A DNA stretch of 64,000 bases. It comes from Microlunatus sp. Gsoil 973 (GTDB lineage: Bacteria > Actinomycetota > Actinomycetes > Propionibacteriales > Propionibacteriaceae). Shown here piece after piece: positions 9,566 through 17,199 of the stretch; position 1 is the first letter of the stretch, and the number at the start of each line of letters is the position of its first letter. A program made the translations under genes and the position numbers. The stretch covers positions 3,658,001-3,722,000 of the forward strand of contig NZ_CP046122.1 of the NCBI RefSeq assembly GCF_009707365.1. Direction: 5' to 3'. Below the pieces are notes generated by a model. That model did not search any database, was not told where the DNA came from, and worked only from the letters and a program-made list of their open reading frames with translations.

Positions 9566-11280
9566 AACCCTCGGGCCACCGCCGCGGCAGCGGCGAGCCA
9601 GGCGCGTTGTGTCTCGGGTTTGAGCGATCCGTAGCGGAGCAACCCGTCCACCATCGCCGGATCGAACGGGATGGTCACGGTGGCTCGGGTCAGTGCCTGA
9701 TAGCCGGCGGCCACCCGGGCGAGGTCGGCCGGCCTGGCCGTCGGGTCGGCCTGACTGACGACCGCGACCGAGGATCTGGCCAACCCAGCCGAGTGCTCGT
9801 CGCGGTCGGCCAGCGCCTCCAGCAGCAGTGCGCCCGCCTCGGCATGATCATCGCGGGTTGTCGTCGCCACGACAAGTTGATCGGAAAGATCGATCATCCG
9901 CAGCCACATCGGATCGGACTCGTCGTTGCCGCTGTCGATGAAGATCAACCGGTAGTACTTGCCGAGGACGGAGTGGATCGCGTCGACGTCCTCCGGATCC
10001 AGCCGCTGCAGGTGCGCCAGCACCATCGGCTTGGACCGCAGCACGTCGTACCGGTCCCGGCTCTGATGGTGGACGTAGTGGGCAAGGTCGGCGGACTGGG
10101 CCTGGGTGCCGAGCAGCCGCGGGATCTCCGGCAGCAGATCGTGCAGCGACGCTTCGTGCTGTCCCTGTTCGGTGCGCCAGCCCAGGGTGCCGCGGGTCTG
10201 GTTGTTGTCCCAGGCCACCACACCGGCACCGCCGAACCGGGCGAACACGGCCGCCAGCAGGATGGTCGCCGGAGATTTGCCCGCCCCGCCCTTGCCGTTG
10301 ACGATGGCGATCGTTCGCGGTCCGGGCCAGTGCTGGCTGACGGCCTGGACGTCGGATCGCTCGGCCCGCTCGGCCTCGTTCGGTGCCACCTTGATTCCGA
10401 CCTTGCCAAGGAAGCCGCGGAAGCCCCGGGATGCAGGCTCCTCGATCTGTTCGCGGGTCAGGAACGACTGCCTCGGTTGCGGTGCCGGTGGCACCTGTCC
10501 TGGGGATTGCAGTGCTCCGGGCGCCTGTATCGCACCGGGCTGCTGTAGCCCCCGGGCAGGTTGGGCCGGTTGGCCGAAGGTTCGTGCCAGCGGCCTGTCC
10601 GTGGGCACCGGGCGCGGTCCCGGCTCGGCGGTCGGCTGCGGTGGGTCCGCTGATGGCGGTGCGACGGTGGTGTTGGGATCGGCCGATATCGCAGGATCCT
10701 GGTCCGGCCACGGCCCGGTCGGGGCGGCACCGACGTGCAACGGTACGTGCTCATCACCCGGCACCGCCGGGATATCCTGGCCCTGCGCTGCCTGCCCTGC
10801 CGGACGCTGATGATCATCGGCGGTTGCATGATCAACAGCCGCGCGGTGGCCGGCAGCCACCGTTTCACCGGACGGCGGAAGTCCAGGATCGAAGTCGGTG
10901 AGGTCGGCCGGACGATCAGTGGGCGTCGGAACCGATGCCGCTGGCTCGGTGCCACCGCCGACCCTGCCGGTCGGCGCGGGAGGCTCGGTGACGGCTCGTC
11001 GACCGGGCCGCGGTTGATCATCTTCGTCGGCGGTGACGGCACCGTCCGGGTGCACGATCAGCGGCCAATAGCCGTCCGGGCCACTTGTGCTGACCCGAAC
11101 GGGGCGTCCCAACCGCCCGGCGATGTCGGTGACATTGCGGATGATCGCCACCCGAACCTCTTCCAGGTTGCCGGCTGCGATCGACTCTGCAGCACCGTCG
11201 ACGATCACCTCGCCGGTGCCGTCCTCGCGGGCCACGGCCTCGATCCGTGGCCAGGTCGGAACGGTCTCTGGCGTACTCAT
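9562..11280 (-). CDS. MinD/ParA-like P-loop ATPase of the secretion-like locus
   Basis: 572 residues from ATG 11280, chosen because AAGGAG lies 9 bases upstream; the frame is open to 11370 as an alternative. There are three parts: an N-terminal ~75-residue domain shared with the next gene (WPRIEAV through IVHPDGAV), a long Pro/Ala/Thr-rich linker about residues 80-285, and a SIMIBI ATPase with deviant Walker A VNGKGGAGKSP about residue 330 and FIDSGND as the Walker B region. Such proteins accompany SCO6880/VirB4/TraG clusters in actinobacteria, perhaps positioning the machinery at the membrane. It overlaps the following gene by 4 bases. Confidence 0.85.
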   Translation of the reverse strand: MSTPETVPTWPRIEAVAREDGTGEVIVDGAAESIAAGNLEEVRVAIIRNVTDIAGRLGRPVRVSTSGPDGYWPLIVHPDGAVTADEDDQPRPGRRAVTEPPAPTGRVGGGTEPAASVPTPTDRPADLTDFDPGLPPSGETVAAGHRAAVDHATADDHQRPAGQAAQGQDIPAVPGDEHVPLHVGAAPTGPWPDQDPAISADPNTTVAPPSADPPQPTAEPGPRPVPTDRPLARTFGQPAQPARGLQQPGAIQAPGALQSPGQVPPAPQPRQSFLTREQIEEPASRGFRGFLGKVGIKVAPNEAERAERSDVQAVSQHWPGPRTIAIVNGKGGAGKSPATILLAAVFARFGGAGVVAWDNNQTRGTLGWRTEQGQHEASLHDLLPEIPRLLGTQAQSADLAHYVHHQSRDRYDVLRSKPMVLAHLQRLDPEDVDAIHSVLGKYYRLIFIDSGNDESDPMWLRMIDLSDQLVVATTTRDDHAEAGALLLEALADRDEHSAGLARSSVAVVSQADPTARPADLARVAAGYQALTRATVTIPFDPAMVDGLLRYGSLKPETQRAWLAAAAAVARGL

Positions 11281-11366
11281 CGATGCTGTCTCCTTGCCGA
11301 TGGGGGTCAGGGCCGAGGGGGTCAGGTGGTAGCCGATGAACGGTATCCCCGGGCGCCCGAGGACCG

Positions 11367-11983
11367 TCATTGGATCGTATAGCCGCTGACGGCCCAGACT
11401 TGACCCGTGCCCGCCCGTTCCAGCACGACGATGTAAGTCCCGAGCGGTTCGGGGAAGCTCGTCCAGCCGTCCGACCCATGATCCATGCAGACGGGGGTCA
11501 CTGCCCGTACCGCCCGATGGTCGACGGTCGGCGGACTCTCACCGATTCCGCCGATCTCGGCCCGTACCGTGGTCCAGCCATGATGCTCGACCAGTCGGGT
11601 CCACCGCTCGCCCGGTGCGCTCAGCGGTTGTCCGGCCAGCAACCGGGACCGCAGCGCGGGTGTGGCGAAGGCGGCTGCACGGCGCACCGCGTCGTTGGGT
11701 CGCCGGTCCAACCGGGTGTCCCACAGCTGGAGGCGTACGACGAAGGCCGCTGCGACGGCATCGACTCGGTGTCGATCAACGGTGCGCAGCGCCGGCGTCA
11801 CCCCCGAGGGCTGCCCGTCGGAAGGTTCGGCGGGACCGGGCCGGCCGCGGCCATCGTCGGATCCGCGGCAGGTGATCCGGGCGGGGACCGGGGCGGCGAT
11901 GCGGTCGGGTGCGCCGGGGCTGCGCAACCGGTGATCAGCAGGGCGGCACCGATCGTCAGCGCAGTACCGAATCTGCGGCTCAT
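11367..11983 (-). pseudogene. T4SS-locus lipoprotein, interrupted by a 1-base deletion
   Basis: The start ATG 11983 overlaps the stop of the upstream NlpC gene (ATGA). It encodes MSRRFGTALTIGAALLITGC, a lipoprotein signal with lipobox LITGC, then a Pro-rich spacer. That frame stops after about 60 codons at a G run (plus-strand C5 at 11801-11805). The rest of the gene, from VTPALRTVDRHRVDAV to the C-terminus VWAVSGYTIQ, continues in another frame. Adding one G restores one gene of about 205 residues. The downstream part resembles the soluble domain of conjugation-type lipoproteins. The break may be real or a base-calling error in the homopolymer. Confidence 0.7.
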
Positions 11984-12978
11984 CCCCCGGTCACCCGCAT
12001 CACGACCGGTTCGGCGTCCCGGTAGTAGCTCGTCGTGTAGTCGGCCCGCACGATGTCGTCCTCCGGGTCGGGATGGGGATGCGACGCGTGGATCATCAGA
12101 TGATCACTGAGGATCAGCCCGACATGATCGGGTAGCGCGCCGCCCTCGATGTGGAAATAGACGAGATCGCCGCGCCGCCTGTCCTGCCACGCCACGTGTC
12201 GAAGTAACGGCGAACCCACCTGCTGGAAAGTGGTCCGCGGCAGGTCGACGCCTGCTGCGTGCCACGCATGCCGCATCAGGCTGGAGCAATCCCAGGCGTC
12301 CGGCCCGTCGGCGCCGAAGACGTACCGATCATGATCTTCGGCTTCGGCCGCAGCGATCGCTGTCTCGAGCCGGCCGCTCTCCGGCGGCGGTCCGGCACCG
12401 GCGAACCGCTTCCGAGTTGCCAGGATGATCTTGATGTAGTCCCGGGTCTCGGGGATCGCCGGAACTCCGTGCGACATCAACACCGCCCCCGGACCGGCGT
12501 TGTAGCCGGCCAGCGCAAGGCTGACGACGTCACCGTTCACCCTGCCCTGAGCGATCCAGGATCTGATCATGCCGACCAGCCTGCACAGGTAGTCGGCCTG
12601 GCTGCCGATCGCATCAGCGGCATTCCAGACATCGGCCACACCGTCACCGCTGTGGTCGGTTCCCCAGCTGTGCCAGGTCGCCGGCATGAACTGCGCTATC
12701 CCCTGAGCGCCGACCGGTGAGACTGCTCTGACGTCGAAGCCCGATTCATGCTGCAACTGCGCCGCAATCAGCGGTGCGGTGATCTCCGGGCAGCGGGTCC
12801 CGGCCCGGCTGACGAATCGTTCGTAACCCCCGGGCACGCTCCCGGGGAGCAGAACTCCTGCCCCCGTATGCGAATCCTCACCGACCGCACCGAACACGAT
12901 CAACCCGAGCACCAGCATCAACATCACCAGCGGTGCGCAGATCACCGCGACGACGGCGGCGACCTTCGCACTGATCAT
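11980..12978 (-). CDS. Bifunctional lytic transglycosylase / NlpC-P60 peptidoglycan hydrolase
   Basis: 332 residues. One N-terminal membrane anchor (about residues 8-32), then an SLT-type transglycosylase domain with catalytic Glu in LQHESGF and GAQGIAQFMPATW (about residues 75-115). The C-terminal NlpC/P60 endopeptidase domain has catalytic Cys in WDCSSLMRHAW (about residue 230) and His in DHVGLILSD (about residue 289). This is the VirB1-like wall-opening enzyme of actinobacterial type IV systems. GGAGG lies upstream of ATG 12978. It is the first gene of the minus-strand arm, divergent from the SCO6880/VirB4/TraG arm. Confidence 0.92.
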   Translation of the reverse strand: MISAKVAAVVAVICAPLVMLMLVLGLIVFGAVGEDSHTGAGVLLPGSVPGGYERFVSRAGTRCPEITAPLIAAQLQHESGFDVRAVSPVGAQGIAQFMPATWHSWGTDHSGDGVADVWNAADAIGSQADYLCRLVGMIRSWIAQGRVNGDVVSLALAGYNAGPGAVLMSHGVPAIPETRDYIKIILATRKRFAGAGPPPESGRLETAIAAAEAEDHDRYVFGADGPDAWDCSSLMRHAWHAAGVDLPRTTFQQVGSPLLRHVAWQDRRRGDLVYFHIEGGALPDHVGLILSDHLMIHASHPHPDPEDDIVRADYTTSYYRDAEPVVMRVTGG

Positions 12979-13066
12979 GAACCACCTCCCCGCGGTCCGT
13001 CACGTGTCGCGGATGCTCCACGTCGTACCGGCGATCATGGCGTTCCCAGCCCGGAGGTCCGGCCAA

Positions 13067-13092
13067 TTGTCCACAGATAGCAGTTATCCACA
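13067..13092 (+). promoter_or_regulatory. Two DnaA-box-like 9-mers
   Basis: TTGTCCACA at 13067-13075, identical to the consensus DnaA box of high-GC actinobacteria, and TTATCCACA at 13084-13092, identical to the classical consensus. They are direct repeats 17 bases apart in the intergenic region between the two arms of the secretion-like locus. They could bind DnaA to control the locus, or be a remnant of an element's replication control. No AT-rich unwinding region or Rep gene is visible. Confidence 0.5.
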
Positions 13093-13206
13093 GATCCTGG
13101 CGTCCGACGGCTGCTCAGCCCCACCGGCGGTCGCTGACGTGCTGAGCTTCCGATGCGACATCCGAATCGTCGAGAGGTCCCATCCGATGTCCCAGGAGCC
13201 CAATCC

Positions 13207-14034
13207 GTGGGTGTCACGGCGGCGGCGCAGCCGTCCGGTCCGGGTGTGCGTGCCAGCCGGCTGCTGCCGCCCGCGACCGGCCCGGTGGAGCCGCAGCGGG
13301 ATGTTCCGGCGCCCGGTGTCGGCGATCGGCTGCCCAGCAGGTCCCATCCACGGCCGGCGCAACTCTGGGTGTTGGGCACACACGGCGGCGCCGGAGAGTC
13401 GACACTCGCGTCCCTGTCCCCGACCTGGGCAGCGGCCCGGCACGCCTGGCCCGTGGTCCGCGACTCGGTTCCTGCCTCGGTTCTGCTGGTCGCCCGATCA
13501 CATCTTCGGGGATTGCGGTCGGCGCAGGCTGCCGCGCGGCAGTGGGCCTCCGGGCTTGTCCCGCAGGCCGATCTGGTCGGCCTGGTGGTGATCGCCGACG
13601 CTCCCGGGCGGCTTCCCCGATCGCTGCAGGATCTCACCCGGCTGATCGGCGGAGGAGTCCCGCGCCTGTGGCAGCTGCCGTGGATCGAGAGCTGGCGGGT
13701 CGGTGATCCCGGTGATCTTTCCCGCGGCGATCTTCCCCGACCCGTTCGTCGAATGATCGACGAACTCGACCGCTTCGCACCACCGGTGAAGAGAACACCG
13801 GCAACAGAAAGGAGAACCGATGATGCACGCAGGGCTCATCGCGACGCTGACCCACTGGGTGGCACTGATCCCGCTCGACATCCCCAACCCGAAGGCACAG
13901 ATGCCGGAAGGTCTGGACGGCTTCACAACGATCCTGGGCTGGGCCAAATGGGTCGCGCTCGCGGTCTGCGTCCTTGGGCTCATCGCGGCCGGCGCCATGA
14001 TGGCGATCAACGCGCGCCGGGGCGAGGGCGGTGA
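13207..14034 (+). CDS. ParA-like DUF6668-type protein of the secretion-like locus
   Basis: Coding signal is clear from about 13210 to 13785. There is a Pro-rich N-terminus, then WVLGTHGGAGESTLASL, a degenerate P-loop lacking the Walker Lys, and the tail WQLPWIESWRVGDP, as in the DUF6668 family found beside SCO6880 genes. GTG 13207 has AGGAG 8 bases upstream. However, ATG 13187 in another frame gives MSQEPNPWV with good GC3, and one added G at 13209-13211 would join it to this frame. The open frame runs about 215 bases into the next gene, which is unusual, so the true end is probably near 13790-13823. ATG 13153 is a weaker start. Confidence 0.65.
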   Translation: MGVTAAAQPSGPGVRASRLLPPATGPVEPQRDVPAPGVGDRLPSRSHPRPAQLWVLGTHGGAGESTLASLSPTWAAARHAWPVVRDSVPASVLLVARSHLRGLRSAQAAARQWASGLVPQADLVGLVVIADAPGRLPRSLQDLTRLIGGGVPRLWQLPWIESWRVGDPGDLSRGDLPRPVRRMIDELDRFAPPVKRTPATERRTDDARRAHRDADPLGGTDPARHPQPEGTDAGRSGRLHNDPGLGQMGRARGLRPWAHRGRRHDGDQRAPGRGR

Positions 14035-14116
14035 ACACGTCGGCCGGATCGGCATGGCCCTGGGCGGGGTGATCGTGATCTCTGCTGCCGGATCACTGGT
14101 CGGCTTCCTCTCCTGA
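13820..14116 (+). CDS. Small two-helix membrane protein (VirB2/TrbC pilin-like)
   Basis: 98 residues with two hydrophobic helices (about residues 40-62 and 78-97) joined by a short charged loop, NARRGEGGEH. This is the topology of VirB2/TrbC-type pilin or membrane-pore subunits. AAGGAG precedes the tandem ATGATG at 13820. It sits directly upstream of the SCO6880, VirB4 and TraG genes, where actinobacterial loci encode such a subunit. The assignment is by size, topology and position, not by a motif. Confidence 0.8.
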   Translation: MMHAGLIATLTHWVALIPLDIPNPKAQMPEGLDGFTTILGWAKWVALAVCVLGLIAAGAMMAINARRGEGGEHVGRIGMALGGVIVISAAGSLVGFLS

Positions 14117-14161
14117 CCCGACACCGGTTTCCGGTCCTCAGCACAGGCAGGTGACATTCGG

Positions 14162-15670
14162 ATGGCGGTCGACTCCGCGACACGAGGCCCGAGGACGTAC
14201 GGCAACTGGCGACGTCCGACGTCCCCAGGTCTGCTCGGTCTCGGTTCGATGGGTACGGCGCTGTTGCTGGGCGGTTTGATCATGGTGGTCTTCACCGTCA
14301 TGATCGCCGGCGTTGTCCCTGCGGCGATCATGGGTTTCGGGTTGGCGGTTGTCCTGCTGTTGTTGCTGACCAAGGACGGACACGGCAAGAGTCTGATCTC
14401 TCGGGGCGCGGCTCGGATCGGCTGGGCGGCCGCCCGGTCCAAGGGCAGCCAGCTGTACCGCTCCGGACCACTCGGCCGCACCCTGTGGGGTACGAACCAA
14501 CTGCCCGGGCTGGCAGCCCCGACGCGGCTGAGCGAACACACCGATTCCTATGGCCGACGGTTCGCAATGATTCACACGCCCGCGAGCGGCAGCTACTCGA
14601 TCGTGATCGGTACCGAACCGGACGGTGCCGCGCTGGTCGACCAGGAACAGATCGACCTCTGGGTCGCCGAATGGGGGCACTGGCTGGCAGGTCTGGGCGA
14701 CGAGACGGGACTCGAGGCGGCTGCGGTGACGATCGAGACCGCGCCGGACTCGGGCACGCGATTGCGCCGCGAGGTCGAACTGCAGCTCGATCCCGCCGCG
14801 CCGCCGTTCGCCAGGGCGGTGCTCGCCGAGGCGGTGGACAGCTACCCGGCCGGGTCGTCGACGGTGAAGGCCTATGTTGCGATCACCTTCTCGGCCCTGA
14901 GCAGGGCGGGCGGCAAGAAGCGCGGCGCCGAGGAGATGGGCCGCGAGATCGCCGCGCGGATGGCTGGATTCACCGGCGGCCTGCAGGCGACCGGCGCCGG
15001 AGCGGCACACCCGCTCTCGGCACAAGAACTGTGCGAAACGATCCGGATCGCGTACGACCCCGCTTCGGCCTTGCTGATCGACGAGGCCCATGCCATCGGT
15101 GATCCGCCGGAGCTCCTCTGGACCGACGTCGGGCCAACGGCGACGCAGGCGTCGTGGGATGGCTACCGGCACGACGGTGCCTACTCCTGCACCTGGGCGA
15201 TGACACAGGCTCCGCGTGGCAGCGTGCAGTCCGGCGTCCTGGCGCGGCTGCTCGCCCCGCACCGGGACATCGCGCGCAAGCGGGTGACCCTGCTCTATCG
15301 CCCGATCGACGCCGCCCGAGCGGCGGCGATGGTCGAGGCCGATCTGCGGGCCGCGGAGTTCCGGCAGACCTCTTCGGCGAAACCGGCCGCCCGCGACGTC
15401 CTGGCAGTGCGGTCGGCGGCCGCCACGGCAAGCGAGGAGGCGGCCGGAGCCGGGCTGGTCAACTTCGGCATGTTGGTCACCGCCACCGTGCTCGACAGTT
15501 CCCGCGCCGCGGACGCCCGAGCCGCGATCGACAACCTGTCCGCAGCGGCTCGGGTCAGGCTCCGGCCGGTCTACGGCAGCCAGGACAGCGCCTTCGCCGC
15601 GGCGCTGCCGCTCGGCCTGGTGCTCGCCAAGCACCTGCGGGTGCCCAGTGAAGTGAGGGACAAGTTCTGA
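14162..15670 (+). CDS. SCO6880 family type IV secretion-like protein
   Basis: 502 residues. It starts with the family hallmark RTYGNWRRPTSPGLLGLG, then two membrane helices (about residues 40-80), then a large cytoplasmic domain with PrgI-like character. SCO6880-family proteins are the inner-membrane component paired with a VirB4 ATPase in actinobacterial type IV-like systems. The stop overlaps the VirB4 start (TGATG). No transfer function has been shown for most chromosomal copies of this cluster. Confidence 0.88.
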   Translation: MAVDSATRGPRTYGNWRRPTSPGLLGLGSMGTALLLGGLIMVVFTVMIAGVVPAAIMGFGLAVVLLLLLTKDGHGKSLISRGAARIGWAAARSKGSQLYRSGPLGRTLWGTNQLPGLAAPTRLSEHTDSYGRRFAMIHTPASGSYSIVIGTEPDGAALVDQEQIDLWVAEWGHWLAGLGDETGLEAAAVTIETAPDSGTRLRREVELQLDPAAPPFARAVLAEAVDSYPAGSSTVKAYVAITFSALSRAGGKKRGAEEMGREIAARMAGFTGGLQATGAGAAHPLSAQELCETIRIAYDPASALLIDEAHAIGDPPELLWTDVGPTATQASWDGYRHDGAYSCTWAMTQAPRGSVQSGVLARLLAPHRDIARKRVTLLYRPIDAARAAAMVEADLRAAEFRQTSSAKPAARDVLAVRSAAATASEEAAGAGLVNFGMLVTATVLDSSRAADARAAIDNLSAAARVRLRPVYGSQDSAFAAALPLGLVLAKHLRVPSEVRDKF

Positions 15671-17199
15671 TGATGGGGACGAGGCAGCGCGGGTCGAAGG
15701 AACGCAAGCCGACGCGGCTCCGCCCGTTACGGCCGCCGATGCGCGGCTGGCTGGGCCGGGGCCGCGGGGAATCCACCTATCTCCAGGCACCGGACGAATG
15801 GCGCGGAACGACAGTCCAGGTCTGCGGTTTGTGGCCGTACGCGATCGGTACCGGAACGCCGATGGTCGGAGTTCCGCTCGGTCGACACATCCACACCGGT
15901 GCGACGCTGTGCTGCGATCCCATCGCCTGGTTCCAACGGGCGAAGTTGATCAGCAATCCCAGTGCCTTCGTGCTCGGAAAGCCGGGCCTCGGCAAGTCGA
16001 CCTGTGTTCGGCGGATGGCGACCGGACTGTCGGGCTACGGGGTGATGCCCTTGGTGCTTGGCGATCTCAAGCCCGACTACGTCGCCCTGATCCGGGCGCT
16101 CGGTGGTCAGGTGATCACGCTCGGCCGCGGTCGGGGGCATCTCAACGTGCTGGATCCCGGCGAGGCGACCGAAGCGGCGCACCGACTGGAGTCACGGGGC
16201 TACCGGCGGGAAGCCGCGCAGGTGCTGGCCGACGCACACGGTCGCCGGCAGACGATGGTTTCGGCGTTGCTGTCGATCATGCGATCTGCCCCGCCCAGTG
16301 ACCGGGAGGAGACGATCATCGATCGGGCGTTGCGGGTGCTCGACGCCCGGCACCCCGGCGTACCGGTCCTCGGCGATCTGCTTCGGGTGATCAAGGATGG
16401 CCCCGACGAAGTCAGATCGGTCGCCCTCGACCGCGGCGATCATCGGCGCTACCAGGACATCACCGAGAATCTCGAGGCGTCGCTGATCGGCCTGACCAGC
16501 GGCGGACGACTCGGGGAGACCTTCTCCCGGCAGACCACCAGCCCGATGCGCCGGGACACGCCGATGGTCTACGACGTCTCGGCCGTCGATGACTCGGAGC
16601 TGGATCTCCAGGCGGCCACGTTGCTGGCCTGTTGGTCGGCGGGCTTCGGCACGGTCAACGTCGCCAATGCGCTGGCCGATGCCGGACTCGAGCCGCGCAG
16701 GCACTACTTCGTGATCTTGGACGAACTGTGGCGCGCATTGCGCGCCGGCCGCGGGATGGTTGATCGGGTCGATGCGCTGACCCGGTTGAACCGGCAGCGC
16801 GGCGTCGGGATGGCCATGATCAGTCACACGATGAGCGACCTGCTGGCGCTGCCCGCCGAGGAGGACCGGATGAAGGCCAAAGGTTTCGTCGAACGGTCCG
16901 GCATGGTCATCTGCGGTGGCCTGCCATCGGCCGAGATGCCGCAGCTGACCTCGGCAGTGCCCTTCTCGTTCACCGAGCAGCAGATGTTGATCGGCTGGCA
17001 GGACCCGCCGGCATGGGATCCTGCCACCGGCCGGGAGACCGACCCGCCGGGACGCGGAAAGTTCCTGATCAAGGTCGGCGGTCGGCCGGGTATCCCGATC
17101 AGTGTGCAGTTGACCAGCGTCGAGCGCGGAATCCACGACACCAACCGGTTGTGGCACGAGCAGAGCCGGATCAGCGCTGATCGGCAGGAGGAGTCGTGA
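15670..17199 (+). CDS. VirB4-like ATPase
   Basis: 509 residues. Walker A LGKPGLGKSTCVRRM about residue 105 and Walker B FVILDELWRALR about residue 345, with the downstream QRGVGMAMISHTMSDL block typical of VirB4/TraC motor ATPases. It is soluble and probably works as a hexamer on the inner face of the membrane with the SCO6880 protein. It starts at ATG 15670, one base into the SCO6880 stop (a second ATG follows at 15673), and ends with a GTGA overlap into TraG. It powers pilus or substrate translocation in known relatives. Confidence 0.9.
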   Translation: MMGTRQRGSKERKPTRLRPLRPPMRGWLGRGRGESTYLQAPDEWRGTTVQVCGLWPYAIGTGTPMVGVPLGRHIHTGATLCCDPIAWFQRAKLISNPSAFVLGKPGLGKSTCVRRMATGLSGYGVMPLVLGDLKPDYVALIRALGGQVITLGRGRGHLNVLDPGEATEAAHRLESRGYRREAAQVLADAHGRRQTMVSALLSIMRSAPPSDREETIIDRALRVLDARHPGVPVLGDLLRVIKDGPDEVRSVALDRGDHRRYQDITENLEASLIGLTSGGRLGETFSRQTTSPMRRDTPMVYDVSAVDDSELDLQAATLLACWSAGFGTVNVANALADAGLEPRRHYFVILDELWRALRAGRGMVDRVDALTRLNRQRGVGMAMISHTMSDLLALPAEEDRMKAKGFVERSGMVICGGLPSAEMPQLTSAVPFSFTEQQMLIGWQDPPAWDPATGRETDPPGRGKFLIKVGGRPGIPISVQLTSVERGIHDTNRLWHEQSRISADRQEES

